Assembly (NCBI GenBank): GCA_024336345.1
Contig: JANFOG010000004.1
Coordinates: forward strand, 372,001 to 436,000
Direction of reading: 5' to 3'
Source: Mariannaea sp. PMI_226
Taxonomy: Eukaryota; Ascomycota; Sordariomycetes; Hypocreales; Nectriaceae
Length of the DNA stretch: 64,000 nt
The notes beneath the pieces are model-generated. The model was not told the origin of the DNA, did not search any database, and worked only from the letters and a program-made list of their open reading frames with translations. Positions within the stretch are counted from its first letter, which is position 1. Each line of letters starts with the position of its first letter. The position numbers and the translations under genes were made by a program. Shown here in pieces: positions 46,644 through 56,926 of the stretch.

Positions 46644-48308
46644 TCAGTTCAGCCCATTCTTGACATAGTACAATGCGCTTCCACTCGCCGGCCGACTCAC
46701 CACCACGGCGCTCTCCTTCTGCTCCTCAGTCAGATCTCTCTTGGAAAAGTACTCCTTCTCCAAGGCCTCCGTGACAGCCGCCACCTTGTCAGCGGGCACA
46801 AGGTGCACGCTGCATCCTCCCCAACCAGCGCCGGTGACTCGGGCTCCGTATGCTCCAGCGGCGCGGGAGATGGCGCAGATGTCGTCGAGCTCGGGGCAGC
46901 TGCACTCGTACAGGTCACGGCACGAGTCCTGAGTTTCGTTGAGGAGATCGCCCAGTTGCTGGTTGAAAGCGGTCGTGTCAGAGGCACCAGTGTGCACCGG
47001 TCGCTCGAGCAAGGTCAAGAAGCGCAGGACGCGAAGAGCTTCGGAGAAGACGTGGACGACGCGCTGGCGAAGCTTGAAGCGCTCGGCGCGGACTGGAAGG
47101 CGGGACATGAATCGAGCCTCGAGTTCGGGAACGGTGATGTTGAGAACCTTTGCCACCTCCTCACGATTGTATCCCTCCTCCTGAGTGAGCGTCTGCTTAA
47201 CCACAGCCAACAGCTTCTCAAGCTCCTCCTCCTTGGAGAGGGTCTTTGCAGCAAACTCGCTATCGCCGCTCAGGTTTCGGAAGAAGGTATCATGGAAACC
47301 TTTCAGACTGATACCCAGGGGACCAGCATCCTCGGGCAGCTGGACACCTGCAGGGTTGAGAACAGCATTGAGGTAAGCGGCAGCCATGCTGACCTCGACG
47401 ACGCGCAAGTTGTAGTGGATAGGGCCCGTAACCTGCTTGTTGGAAGTGACAAAGGACTGAACGATGACGAAGCAGAGCTCAGGGTTCGTGGGAGGGAACT
47501 TTATAGGCTGGGCTGCGAGTTCGGGGCTGAAAGAGACGTAAAGAGCAGCTCCCTGCTCAGAGAAGACTGAGGCGGCTTGATCCATACTAGAATAAATAAA
47601 AAGAAAAGCGAATTAGTAAGTAAACTTGGCATTTTCTTCTTGAGATTGTTATTATCAAGGGGTTGAGATGGCTTACCCTCCCGAGTTGACACCCACGGCT
47701 CGCTCATTCACAATAGCAAGCTCCGTCAACTCCTTCTTGTCGACAGACTCGGCACCGTTGGCAACCATGACTGCAAGTGAGCTGGTGCTCACTACAGCAG
47801 CGCTGGAGCTGAGACCTCCGCCAACAGGAACAGTTCCGTCGACGAGAATGTCCATGTCAACGGGCTTGAAGCCCTCGCCGTGCTGCTTCCTTAGCAGATC
47901 CAGCACGCCGCGCAGGCCGCTCTTAAAGTAATTGGTCCACTCGAACTCGGTCGCATCGATTTCCACATTGGCATCGAACGGCACCTCAAATTCCTTTGCG
48001 GCGAACTTGGCCTCGACGTTTGCGATACGGATGCGGAACGTCTTTGCGCCAGCTGCGGCGGGCTTGTGGGCAACGGCGAACAGCGCATCGGCGGTGATGG
48101 CCATGGGAAGAACTGAGTAGAGCGAGTAATCAATGTGCTCGCCGATGATGTTCACGCGACCAGGAGATCGGGCGACAAAGGTGGCGGGTTCGCCATAGAT
48201 GGTCTGGAACTTGGCGAGGAGGTTGTTCCATCGTGGGGTTTGCGTGGGGAGAGCGTCTGAGGGATAGATATCGCCCAGGGTTTTGGCGATGGGGACTGGG
48301 CCGGACAT
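46644..48308 (-). CDS. GAL1: Galactokinase (two exons)
   Basis: GHMP-family kinase that phosphorylates galactose at C1 with ATP, the entry to the Leloir pathway, in the cytosol. Exon 1 is 48308-47677 and exon 2 is 47586-46644; the 90-bp intron (GTAAGC, TTCTAG) joins in phase 2, giving 524 residues, close to yeast Gal1. Marks: galactokinase signature GRVNIIGEHIDY (50-61), GHMP ATP loop PVGGGLSSSAA (161-171), the conserved NSGGMDQAAS across the splice (208-217, with the catalytic Asp), and the C-terminal GARVTGAGWGGC (about 458-469). The start at 48308 is the first ATG of the frame with a family-like N-terminus. Other Leloir genes (GAL7, GAL10) are not in the window, as expected for filamentous ascomycetes where they are unlinked. 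Confidence 0.96.
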
Positions 48309-50006
48309 TGTGGGCTACTGGGAGGGAGGGGAGGGAGTCTTTTTCTTCTATTTAGCACCAAGAGATCGAAGTTGAGAGGTGCAGCAATTGTAAAGGAAGA
48401 GAAGAGGGAAAAGGTGGCGGAATTGTTGAGGGGAGGGTCTGGTCTCGACTCGAGAGGTAGGTGGTTTAAATGGGAACGATTCAAGGCCCCGCAACTGCCC
48501 CCTTCAAGTGAAGACCGGATGTGGTTTTTTTTTTTTTTGCTTTCTTTTTCTTAGCTGCAGGTATCTATCTACCTCTAGGGGTTGGCAGTTATAAGCAGGT
48601 AGGTAGTCAATTTCTCGAGTCAGGTTAGCGGATGAAAGGTTGGGTATGTGGTCATTCAGATCAGATCAGTAATAGAAAGTCGTGGAGTGGAAGATGAGAG
48701 TTCTACAGTCGAGGTGCGCGTTGTTTGTCACAGGGAAAGCGGAGGAGAGCGGATAATATATGAACCCAGATTTAGAAAGAAAAAAAATTAAAAATCAAGA
48801 TGATGCCAACAAGACAACAACCAAAAAAAAGTCAACAAAATACCTAAAAAGAGATGATCTCACCATTGCAAAAAAGGCCTTGGACCCCTCATACCCCGCA
48901 TGTCGCGTCGGTCGCATGTGGAATTATTTGCCTAGAACAAGCCCCTGGAGCCCTGATTGCAATTCCCCCACCTACCGGCGGCTCTTCCGGCGAATCTTTC
49001 GCTATTCTACTCGGAGTTGTTCTCACTGAATATTCACGCACCTTATCCACTCTGGGTAGGTAGCTAAAATAAAATAGGCTACATAGCTTAGGTAAACGTG
49101 CGTAATTACCTGTAACAGCCTGTCTGGTAGCTGTTTTCAGACCTGCCGTGCGGCTCAGCTATTGGCGCGCTTTGAGGTTGCGAGGCTTTGAGGCTTGTTT
49201 TCGTGTCACCAGGATCTAGGATCCAGAAATTAACCCACCTATCCGATAACAACCAGATAGAAACCAGTTTTCCAACGGAACTTCAGGCGCGCCTATGGAG
49301 TAGCTGCGATAATTCTTTGTGGTAGTAACACATGTGACTGGCTTCAAAAAAAAAATATAGGATATATACTGTATGCCATTTGCCAACGCCCTGGCCAATT
49401 TTTTGCATCCATTGCCTTCGAGGGGACAGCCCAGCGCACCACAAAGTAGCGAAGGCGGGCTGTCAAACCTGTCCGCTCGGTGTCTACTACACCGGCGACC
49501 GAGCTGGCCTCAGCTGGGCCTTTTTGCCGGCATCCGTCCGGAAATCGCTTCGAGATGCATCTCAAACACTCTGTGCGGATAACTCGTCTAAATCCAGAAA
49601 CGATCAAGATCACGATAAACTAGAAAATAATCAACTACGTACAGTAGTCTTTGACTGATAATCAGATGCCCCTAGCTGATAGTAACAACAGCACCCAGGA
49701 CAGCAGGCAGTTTGAGTAGTTTGAATAGCAGTGAAGCAAACCCACAATGGCAGATTCGGCTTCAATCAACCAGCTGCCAGCCAGTTTGCTGCCAGTTCAC
49801 GGATAGGAAAAAGGAATAAAAATAAGAAGACATGTTTTCATGTTCATGCGGTGTCAACCTGCAGTTTTGGTAAACACACACACAAGATATCTTCACATCA
49901 CACCAAGTCTTTGCATTGGAGCAGTCCGTTGCAAACAAACCACTCGTCTTCTTGACTACTCTTCTAAAGCTATACTATCATTCTCTTCGTCAGCTAATCT
50001 TTCGAG
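48309..50006. other. Divergent intergenic region between GAL1 and the 254-residue gene
   Basis: Should hold both promoters. It includes a poly-T tract (about 48526-48538), copies of the TAGGTAGGTAG word (48597-48606 and 49056-49063), and no credible open frame. Confidence 0.6.
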
Positions 50007-50771
50007 ATGCAAGACATCGCAGGCACAATGGGTTACCCGCTTAAGGCCCTCGAGCCGGGGAACCTGTACATGACCATTTCACTTCCTCCCAACAGAACCA
50101 GAAACTACGAGCCCAATCTCCAACAGGATTGCCGCATGTACATTCCTGAACCCCCAGATCCTCAGGATCCTGGCTACCTGGAAGCCGTCATTGCGCAAGC
50201 CAACACCGTCGAAGACTTCCAGTGGGGTCTTTACTACCACCGTGGTCTCCGCGACGGCACATGGTACACTCTCCAACGCGTCCAGTCTCTCCCGGACGAT
50301 GCGATCCTGGGCATCACTCATCCCATGTTCGAACTGAAGCGCCGCGAAGTTCAGGCATCCCCACGCCTAGACTGGGACGTCATCGGCCTCGTGCGTCTGA
50401 TGAAGACCCCGTTCGACGTCGCCGGCACTCTCACCTCCTACCTCGACTGGCTCACCCCGCTAGCGGCGATGCAGGCCCAACAAACCTACCTGTGGGCGAC
50501 ATCGGTCTACTTTCGCACTCGGCGACACGTGCTCAAGCTGCAAAACAAGTCGGAGTACCCCGAGTCCGTGACTCGGCTGCTGGAGGAGTGCTTGGAATTT
50601 GCCTACTCCGAGGTGTGGTATGCGCTGGGGAGACAGCTGCCTCGTCCCATCTTTTCGTCCGCTTGGGCGTATGCTCCTCTTCCTGGAGAGACGGAGGAGG
50701 AGTGGGAGATGAAGGGGAAGATGCACGGAACTCTGACATCTAAGGGGGGATCCTACCACAGAACTGTCTAA
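50007..50771 (+). CDS. Uncharacterised 254-residue protein (single exon)
   Basis: An intron-less frame from ATG 50007 to TAA 50771; a second Met (8 codons in) could also be used. I do not recognise the family. The sequence is rich in Trp and Tyr and looks globular, with no signal peptide and no membrane helix. Readable blocks are LYMTISLPPNRTRNYEP, FQWGLYYHRGLRDGTWYTLQRV, GLVRLMKTPFDV and PESVTRLLEECLEFAYSEVWYALGR. The first half (acidic and Pro-rich stretch, then WGLYYHRG) resembles no enzyme motif I can name. Third codon positions are strongly C/G biased, which supports real coding. Confidence 0.72.
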   Translation: MQDIAGTMGYPLKALEPGNLYMTISLPPNRTRNYEPNLQQDCRMYIPEPPDPQDPGYLEAVIAQANTVEDFQWGLYYHRGLRDGTWYTLQRVQSLPDDAILGITHPMFELKRREVQASPRLDWDVIGLVRLMKTPFDVAGTLTSYLDWLTPLAAMQAQQTYLWATSVYFRTRRHVLKLQNKSEYPESVTRLLEECLEFAYSEVWYALGRQLPRPIFSSAWAYAPLPGETEEEWEMKGKMHGTLTSKGGSYHRTV

Positions 50772-52240
50772 GTGAGTGAGTGATTGAGGTCGACTCGAAA
50801 AGAAGGAATGAGTATGCCCTTTTTCTTCTCTTGTTTCAATTTCGGGTTGGTTCGCCTCTATTTTTAAGGAAGCAAGGTAAGAATGTCTCGGTTCGGCGGT
50901 ATAACCGGTTGGTTCTTATCTTTCGATAGCTAGAATCGAGACCATCTGACCAAGAACAATGCAGATAGTATCAAAAACGCCCGACCGTGTTGCCCGTATC
51001 ACCTGCAGCGTGTCTCATCAGAGGGCGGGGGGTATTCCCAAAGTCGTGCATTTGAACTGAGAATATCAACGTGAAGCACACAGTCCGGGCGAAATGAGGA
51101 GCGAAATTGAAAATGATTCCAACGAGGAAGCAAGTCAGCCACAGAGGATTCAGCGATAGGCCCCAAAGTGAGACAGAGCTGAGAATGATGTTGCGGAAAG
51201 CTTGAAGAATATGAACGGAAAGGGAAATGTTAGATGGTACAAGTAGATATCATCAATAAAATACCTGCCAGGGTACCTACCAGATATTGTGCCTTTATTG
51301 TCCCATACTTTGAACTTTGTTTTTTGGTTCGTTTTGGCAACGAGTGTTGACATTTGCTGAGTTTTGTCAAAGTTGATTCCCATCTCGTGGCTCAGCTATT
51401 CCAGGTCCAGTTCGTCAAAGCTGGTTGATCTACTCTGCCCCTCCCCCTCCCCTCCCCCCCCCCCCCACATATATGATGGAGCCGAGATCCCCATGCGGGG
51501 CGGGCGGCCGAGTCCCGAGTGAAGCAGCCGGGTGTTGCACACATGCAGATATGCATAAAGGAATCATCGTTTCACCCATATACAGTACAATACACAGAGC
51601 AAAAGTTCCGCCGCTACAGATTTACGTTACTTCTGCCCCTTGAGCTCAGCGAAACGCTACTGACATGTGAGCGAGGGGCCAGGAACAAGCCAAGGTCTAT
51701 CCACCATCGAGCCCCGACAGCCCGGCCGGGGAGTATCAACTACAACTGACTGCTTGCTTTTGAACTACTACTGCACTATGGCATCTTGCTTTCATCAAAG
51801 TCCTTCACCCCAGCTCGGTCCTACTGTACACTAATCAAAGGGCTGGATATCCATCTCCCACTGTACTAAGTCCCTCGCTATCATGCACCCGAAGATCATG
51901 CTCCCGCCCCCGTGCCCAGTCCAGAAGCCAGAAGCATCCACAAAGCCAAAAGCAAAAGCAACCTATTAGCAGCTTGATCCCACCTTTTCGATGCATAGGT
52001 AAATACCCTTTTCTGAAAATGGATCACGCAGTAAATACCCACCCACATCCTCCCCTCCCCCGTGATTCACCTACGCCCGAGAAGGGTATGAGGGACGGAG
52101 TGTTGGCCAATGACGTGGGGAGTGAGCCCAAAAGGCGGGAAGAGAGGAATCAACGTGAATCAGTGAGATTGGCTCAAACCTGACTTTGCCGCTGTATCTC
52201 TGGTGGATGATGCCTGAGGAACTTTTCTTGGCTCAAGCCC

Positions 52241-52274
52241 ACCTTACCTTACCTTACCTTTAGGTAGGTAGGTA
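52241..52274. repeat. ACCTT pentamer repeat followed by TAGG repeat
   Basis: Four ACCTT copies (52241-52260) run straight into three TAGG copies (52261-52272), making an imperfect inverted arrangement about 50 bp before the metallothionein TATA box. Confidence 0.85.
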
Positions 52275-52321
52275 CTCTCATACTGTACCTCACCCTCACC
52301 TACCTACCTTCTACCTTAAGG

Positions 52322-52328
52322 TATAAAA
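52322..52328 (+). promoter_or_regulatory. TATA box of the metallothionein gene
   Basis: A perfect TATAAAA lies 158 bp before the start codon of the metallothionein, fitting a strong inducible promoter with a leader of roughly 120 bp. No confident copper-responsive element could be matched by eye. Confidence 0.6.
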
Positions 52329-52479
52329 CCCCCGCAGTTGTTTGTGGCGGTTCGTCATTCTTGGCTTTCCACCATACTCCTTCACATCCACCAAAACGTG
52401 TCTAACAAAATACTGCAACTCTCTAACGTCGTTGAAACGTTCAAATTCATCACCATCAACCATCGAAACCATCATCATC

Positions 52480-52654
52480 ATGGGTGACTGCGGCTGCGCT
52501 ACCTCTGGCTCCTGCAACTGCGGCTCCGGCTGCACCTGCGCTAACTGCCCTGTGAGTCTCGGCTCGGTTTCCCTTCCCAAGGGAATGGGTCTGTTTGCAT
52601 GACTGTGAATGACTTGTATTGCTAACTAAATCGCCCCCAATCTAGCACAAATAA
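52480..52654 (+). CDS. Copper metallothionein, 26 residues (two exons)
   Basis: Small Cys-rich protein that binds Cu(I) (and other soft metals) in the cytosol and buffers or detoxifies it. Exon 1 is 52480-52551 (24 codons) and exon 2 is 52646-52654 (His, Lys, stop); the 94-bp intron has donor GTGAGT, an internal CTAAC branch word and acceptor TCTAG, phase 0. The product begins MGDCGC and holds seven Cys at 4, 6, 12, 14, 18, 20 and 23, in the C-x-C, C-x-C, C-x-C, C pattern of Neurospora crassa copper metallothionein, which has the same length and also an intron. It is too short for ordinary gene finders; unspliced reading would add a nonsense tail after the 24th codon. The TATA box and repeats just upstream are described separately. 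Confidence 0.93.
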
Positions 52655-53085
52655 GTCAAATCCGAGTCCCCTAGTTCGATGGAGAACCCTGATGGACGTG
52701 GGCATCGAACAAAAGACGGAGACCGCCCAAGACTTTTGGTAACGACATGGCGCAGAAGGCCCCCCGGAGTGGAGGTGGACGGAGATCCACAATGCTGACG
52801 GGGGCGGTGACGGTAAATCGGAGCAGGGCTTATCAGATGGCGGGGGGGTATGCTACATCCTACTCCGTAGTTGATTAAATCGACCTTTGTCATCTATGCT
52901 ATCTTGTTTTGTGAATGCTCCCTTTTCCAAAACACTACATGTTGGGTTAGGCAGTTGCCCCTCCTGTGGCAATACTAGAATGTATTTGTGATGTTTTTGA
53001 CCTGTCTCATCGGAGCTACCCTAGGCACGCAGTATCCAAACCAAGAAAATGCACCTCGACCCAACACGACGATGCCTCTTCTATT
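52655..53085. other. Intergenic, convergent 3' ends
   Basis: Between the stop of the metallothionein (+) and the stop of the four-span membrane gene (-). No gene seen. Confidence 0.6.
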
Positions 53086-53995
53086 TCATACTTCGAAATC
53101 GTCCGGTCCTGAGGCAAAGAAGGCCAACACTGGACTTAGCCCACCTTTATCTCGATCCCAGGTCTCCTCGGACGTTGAAATCTTCTCTTCATCCTGGTAC
53201 CTCACAGGCCCTTCCACGTCTAGAACAACACGACGGCTACTATGCTCCCTTCCACGCCAATACGCTATTGACAGCCCTTCCACCACCAACCGTCCAATAT
53301 ATATAATGGCCGAAAGTGCTGAGAATATGAAACTCGTTTGAGCCAGTCGACAGGAGCTTCGGTTCACCGCCCAGCTCTCTGAGCAGGAATGCGTGAGGTA
53401 CCACGGATACCTGCTCGGGTGTTGTGGATCGGAATAGTCCTCTGAAGTCTGACCTGCAAGACTAGCAACCCACAAGGACGCGAGGAGAAGGTCATATAAG
53501 ATGTTCGCATACCGGGGAAGGTAGCTGAGATGTGCCATGACGGTGCGGGCAAAGAATATCACCAAGGTAAGGATGGCAATGGCGAGGTTCGAGTCTGTCA
53601 ATCTAGAGAGGTTTATGAACAGTCAATGCTAAACTCAAACACTTATTTGCGTGCGAAATGCGTCGTCCAGTGTATCTAAGGTCATAACGTAGCTGGAAGT
53701 TGTTTTGTTTTGCTCACCTCTGAGACCATATCAACGGGATTGCGGGCGGCTCGCGGTGATTGGCATAAAAGTATATGCGCAATTTCGGGTTGGAGTTCCA
53801 TCCCTCCTCGCCTCCGTTCTCCCACAGGCGTGACCTGAACCTATCTGGGTACGCCAGACTGAAGAGTATCACTGTCGCCGTGGCGATGATTAACTCGAGA
53901 CCCAAAAGGCAGACAGATGCGGTGCTTCGGCGTACCATTTTTGCACTAGGTACTGGAGCAGAGAAGGACGGGAGAAATGAGTGGGAGGAAGACAT
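53086..53995 (-). CDS. Four-span membrane protein, MARVEL-like (two exons)
   Basis: Exon 1 is 53995-53718 and exon 2 is 53602-53086; the 115-bp intron (GTGAGC, CTCTAG) joins in phase 2, giving 264 residues. Four hydrophobic segments are visible: about 27-50 (VCLLGLELIIATATVILFSL), about 98-117 (LAIAILTLVIFFARTVMAHL), about 128-145 (ILYDLLLASLWVASLAG) and about 183-208 (SFIFSALSAIIYIGRLVVEG). The loop between helices 3 and 4 holds two Cys (HSC, SSC), as in many fungal MARVEL-type proteins. The C-tail is polar. The start at 53995 is the first ATG; a second Met at residue 20 sits just before the first helix. Function unknown; plasma or vacuolar membrane is likely. Confidence 0.72.
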
Positions 53996-55325
53996 TTCTT
54001 TCTGCGTGCTTGTACAGTGGTTTATTATTTATCTTCTCTTTCATTTTGAAGGGATTACTTTGATCATAAAGGAGTTCAGTCCCACCCTTACGACCAGGTC
54101 ATGCAGCTCCGTAGTAAATCGTGAGATTGGCGAGGTGCGTGAGACGAGGATCGCAAAACTTGCTCATACTCCCGCACAGGGGGAAGAGGGAGTTGTGAAT
54201 ACGTGTGATTAGCTTGGTATATAATTTAAAATTCCCTTTAAAGCATAGACCTTTTGCTCATGAAACAAACCAAAGAAAAAAAAATTGTACCAAGCAGTGG
54301 CTATTATATACACTGTTTGAGATTTACACAATGAAGATGACAGCGAGCTTGGATGTCAGAGGAGGACTTTATACTTCATCAACAACAGTTCTAGAAGAAG
54401 AATAACTAGCGAAATTTTATTTCAAAAAGGAAGGCCTCATGATAGAGGACAGAGAAGAAACGAAAGGATTTCGAGAGAAGATAATCCATCTATGTTCTTG
54501 ACCATGGTAGCTTCTATTACGGGATACCCCCAACTATCTAGGTATATTACTCAAGCAAACAAACTCAAATGAGCATAGTGTACTCTCAGTCAGATATCCG
54601 GTCTCCATCGGAAAAAAAAAGGTAGCATGCGGGCATTCGAGCAGATTCCGGAGTATTGGCGTCCTTGTGGTTGTTTTTCCCTTGTCGAAAAGAGGCGCCT
54701 GCACACCTATATCCAGTACCCCCATACTGACCAGGTAGCTTAGAACAGCATAAAGTCTCCAGTATTGTTTCAGATGAAGTATTCTTATTAATTCATCGAT
54801 ACAAACGAGCCGGTCGTACAGAGGAGAAAAAGCTCCCACTTTCATGGATATATATATCTACGGCCTGCTCCACATCAGGCCAAGCCTTTACTGCGCCGTT
54901 GACACTCCAACATGAGAGGCTTCCAGAAATAGTGTCTATTATGGACTCTTTTCACAGCAGCTAGCCTTTGGCAACAACTATATCAAAGTATTGTATGGAA
55001 TAAAAAAAACGGAAAAGGATGAAGAAGCAAACAAATGGAGAAGGGGTCGAATGGTTATCTTAGTTGATAACTTGGTCTCGCTTTAGTCTGATACATGAAT
55101 AGAAACAAAATGCCATTATCCACCCTCTTTAATATACAAGACCTAATTTTCCCTCTTTCAGGAAAGTAGAAAATCAAGGCCAAATGAAAAAAGTAAAAAA
55201 ATAAATAAAACAAAAACTCCATGTAATGCTTCCTGCATTGTGTTATCCGTGGTGTCGTCTCGTTTTATCTCAGTTCCTTTTGCAACACATGCTTCGGGCC
55301 TTTCCCTTCTCAACGTCCCGCTCAC
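53996..55325. other. Intergenic region between the four-span and RING-CH genes
   Basis: Upstream of the four-span gene and 3' of the RING-CH gene. A minus-strand frame at 54534-54845 (103 codons) is the longest; it has no domain or clear composition bias. Otherwise nothing. Confidence 0.55.
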
Positions 55326-56926
55326 TTACTTCGCCCTCCGGCTTCGCTCAACATTCTTCACCGTCCGCTGGCCCATTGCGGAAACCTTGCGGTACTTGGT
55401 ATACAGCCTCACCATGTCCTTCATCACCACCCACAAGCACCCGCCTACCAGGCTTCGACCCCACTGCTGCTGGAGCAGTCCAGGCCGGAGGATTCCTCCT
55501 GGACGGAACCACGGATTCCTACTCGCTGTGGTCCAAGATTTGGGCAAGGCCAGCCGCAGAAGCTCACCCATAGCGTACGAAATACCAGGAAGGATGAGGG
55601 CGCTGACGATGGCGTTTGATACGCCGGATAGGATAGTGCCGAGACCAGGGCGGCGAGCCGGCGGCGCTTGGGGAGCTTCATGCTCCTGTTGTTGTTGCTG
55701 CTGCTGCTGCTCAGGTTCATGCTCGCCTCCGTTAGCATTCTCAGCCTCTCGCTGGCCTTCAGGCGCAGGGCCATCGCGCAATCCGTCGTTCCACCGTTCT
55801 TCGTTGTTGGCGATAGGGTTCCCATCCTCATCCTCCACCTCTTCAATCATAATGTCAAGCACAATCTCACCCCCGGCGTCATCTCCCTCGCCACCCCCCC
55901 CGCCAATTCGGAGCTGCGCGATAGGTGGTTCATCAAGACCGATATCCCCCTCATCCTCTACATCAGGCTCAAGGGCGTTGATGAGATTGTTCAAGAACCC
56001 CACAACACCTCCGCCCTGCTCGTTGTTATCATTTCGTGGAGCTGCCGGCCGATCGTTTGCTGCCCCTTGTTCTTCGGCTGGTCTATTCTCCAGCGGCGGC
56101 AGTCCCATCAGCTTTCGATTCAGGCTCACTTCAAATGGATAGGCGAATTCACGCCACACGTTGAAGTATGCGGTATGGAGATAAGGGAAAATCGCTATCG
56201 CCAGCTGGGGCGATGGCGGCCATGATAGGAACTGCTCGTCATGCATCACATGGTAAACGCCGTACTGCAATTGAAAGCCAGAATGGTCAGCTGGGATAAC
56301 TCGAACGGAATCTGAATGTCTAGATTGAATTTTGAACATACCAATGAAGCGACAGGCAGGAAGATTTTATTTGCCAACCAGGGCGTCAGCTGCCCAACCA
56401 ACAAAGCCGGCCCAACGTTCATGAGAATAAGAGCATTGCCCAGCCTCTCGCCTGCCATTCTAACGACTCTGGAATTCTGCCCACCCACTCCAGGTTCGGG
56501 GCCTAGCATGAAATGAATCAATGAGTCCCGACCGGAAAACGCCCACATGGCAAAAGCGCCATACATCTGCATGCTGAATTGGACACCCATGGCCATGGAA
56601 GTAAGGAGGACGTAAGGGCTCGCGCGGGTGAACTTGTTGGCGATGAGACCGGTCACGGCTACTATGGGATCCCAAGGACCCTCAAGAGCTATGGGATATT
56701 TGCATACAGGGCACAGAAGCGGTTTGTTGGACCGCTCGCAATCTGTGACCCATGATAGCATGCAGTCTTGGTGGGCTTCGAGCGTGCAGGGACACGGGTC
56801 GACCCAGGATGACGGAGGATCGGAAGGTTCCTGGTCTGTGAGGCAGATGAAGCATCGTCGCGGAGCGTCGGTCGATCGGGAAGACGCTGCGAGGGTTGAA
56901 GCCGTGTCGGGGGCGGTAGGTGCCAT
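55326..56926 (-). CDS. Membrane RING-CH (RINGv) E3 ubiquitin ligase (two exons)
   Basis: Exon 1 is 56926-56342 and exon 2 is 56264-55326; the 77-bp intron (GTATGT, TTGCAG) is in phase 0, giving 507 residues. The N-terminus carries a C4HC3 RING-CH: C25-x2-C28, C45-x-C47, H52-x2-C55, C72-x2-C75, with the family WVDPCPC and the Trp two residues after the last ligand pair region (LSWV). Hydrophobic segments follow at about 105-130 and 165-195, then a long acidic, Asn/Gln-rich insert including about nine Gln in a row (CAG/CAA, 55687-55712), and two more hydrophobic helices near 405-430 and 470-490. This layout resembles MARCH5-like organelle-membrane ligases, which recruit E2 enzymes at the cytosolic face; substrate and membrane are unknown. 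Confidence 0.85.

Larger units (their letters stand above)
50772..52479. other. Intergenic: upstream region of the metallothionein gene
   Basis: No gene seen. Contains a poly-C/pyrimidine tract (about 51443-51468), short CT- and A-rich runs, and next to the metallothionein the repeat at 52241-52274 and the TATA box at 52322. Confidence 0.6.

Noticed and set aside
54534..54845. 103-codon minus frame
   Set aside because: Isolated, with no motif and no coding bias that I can see.
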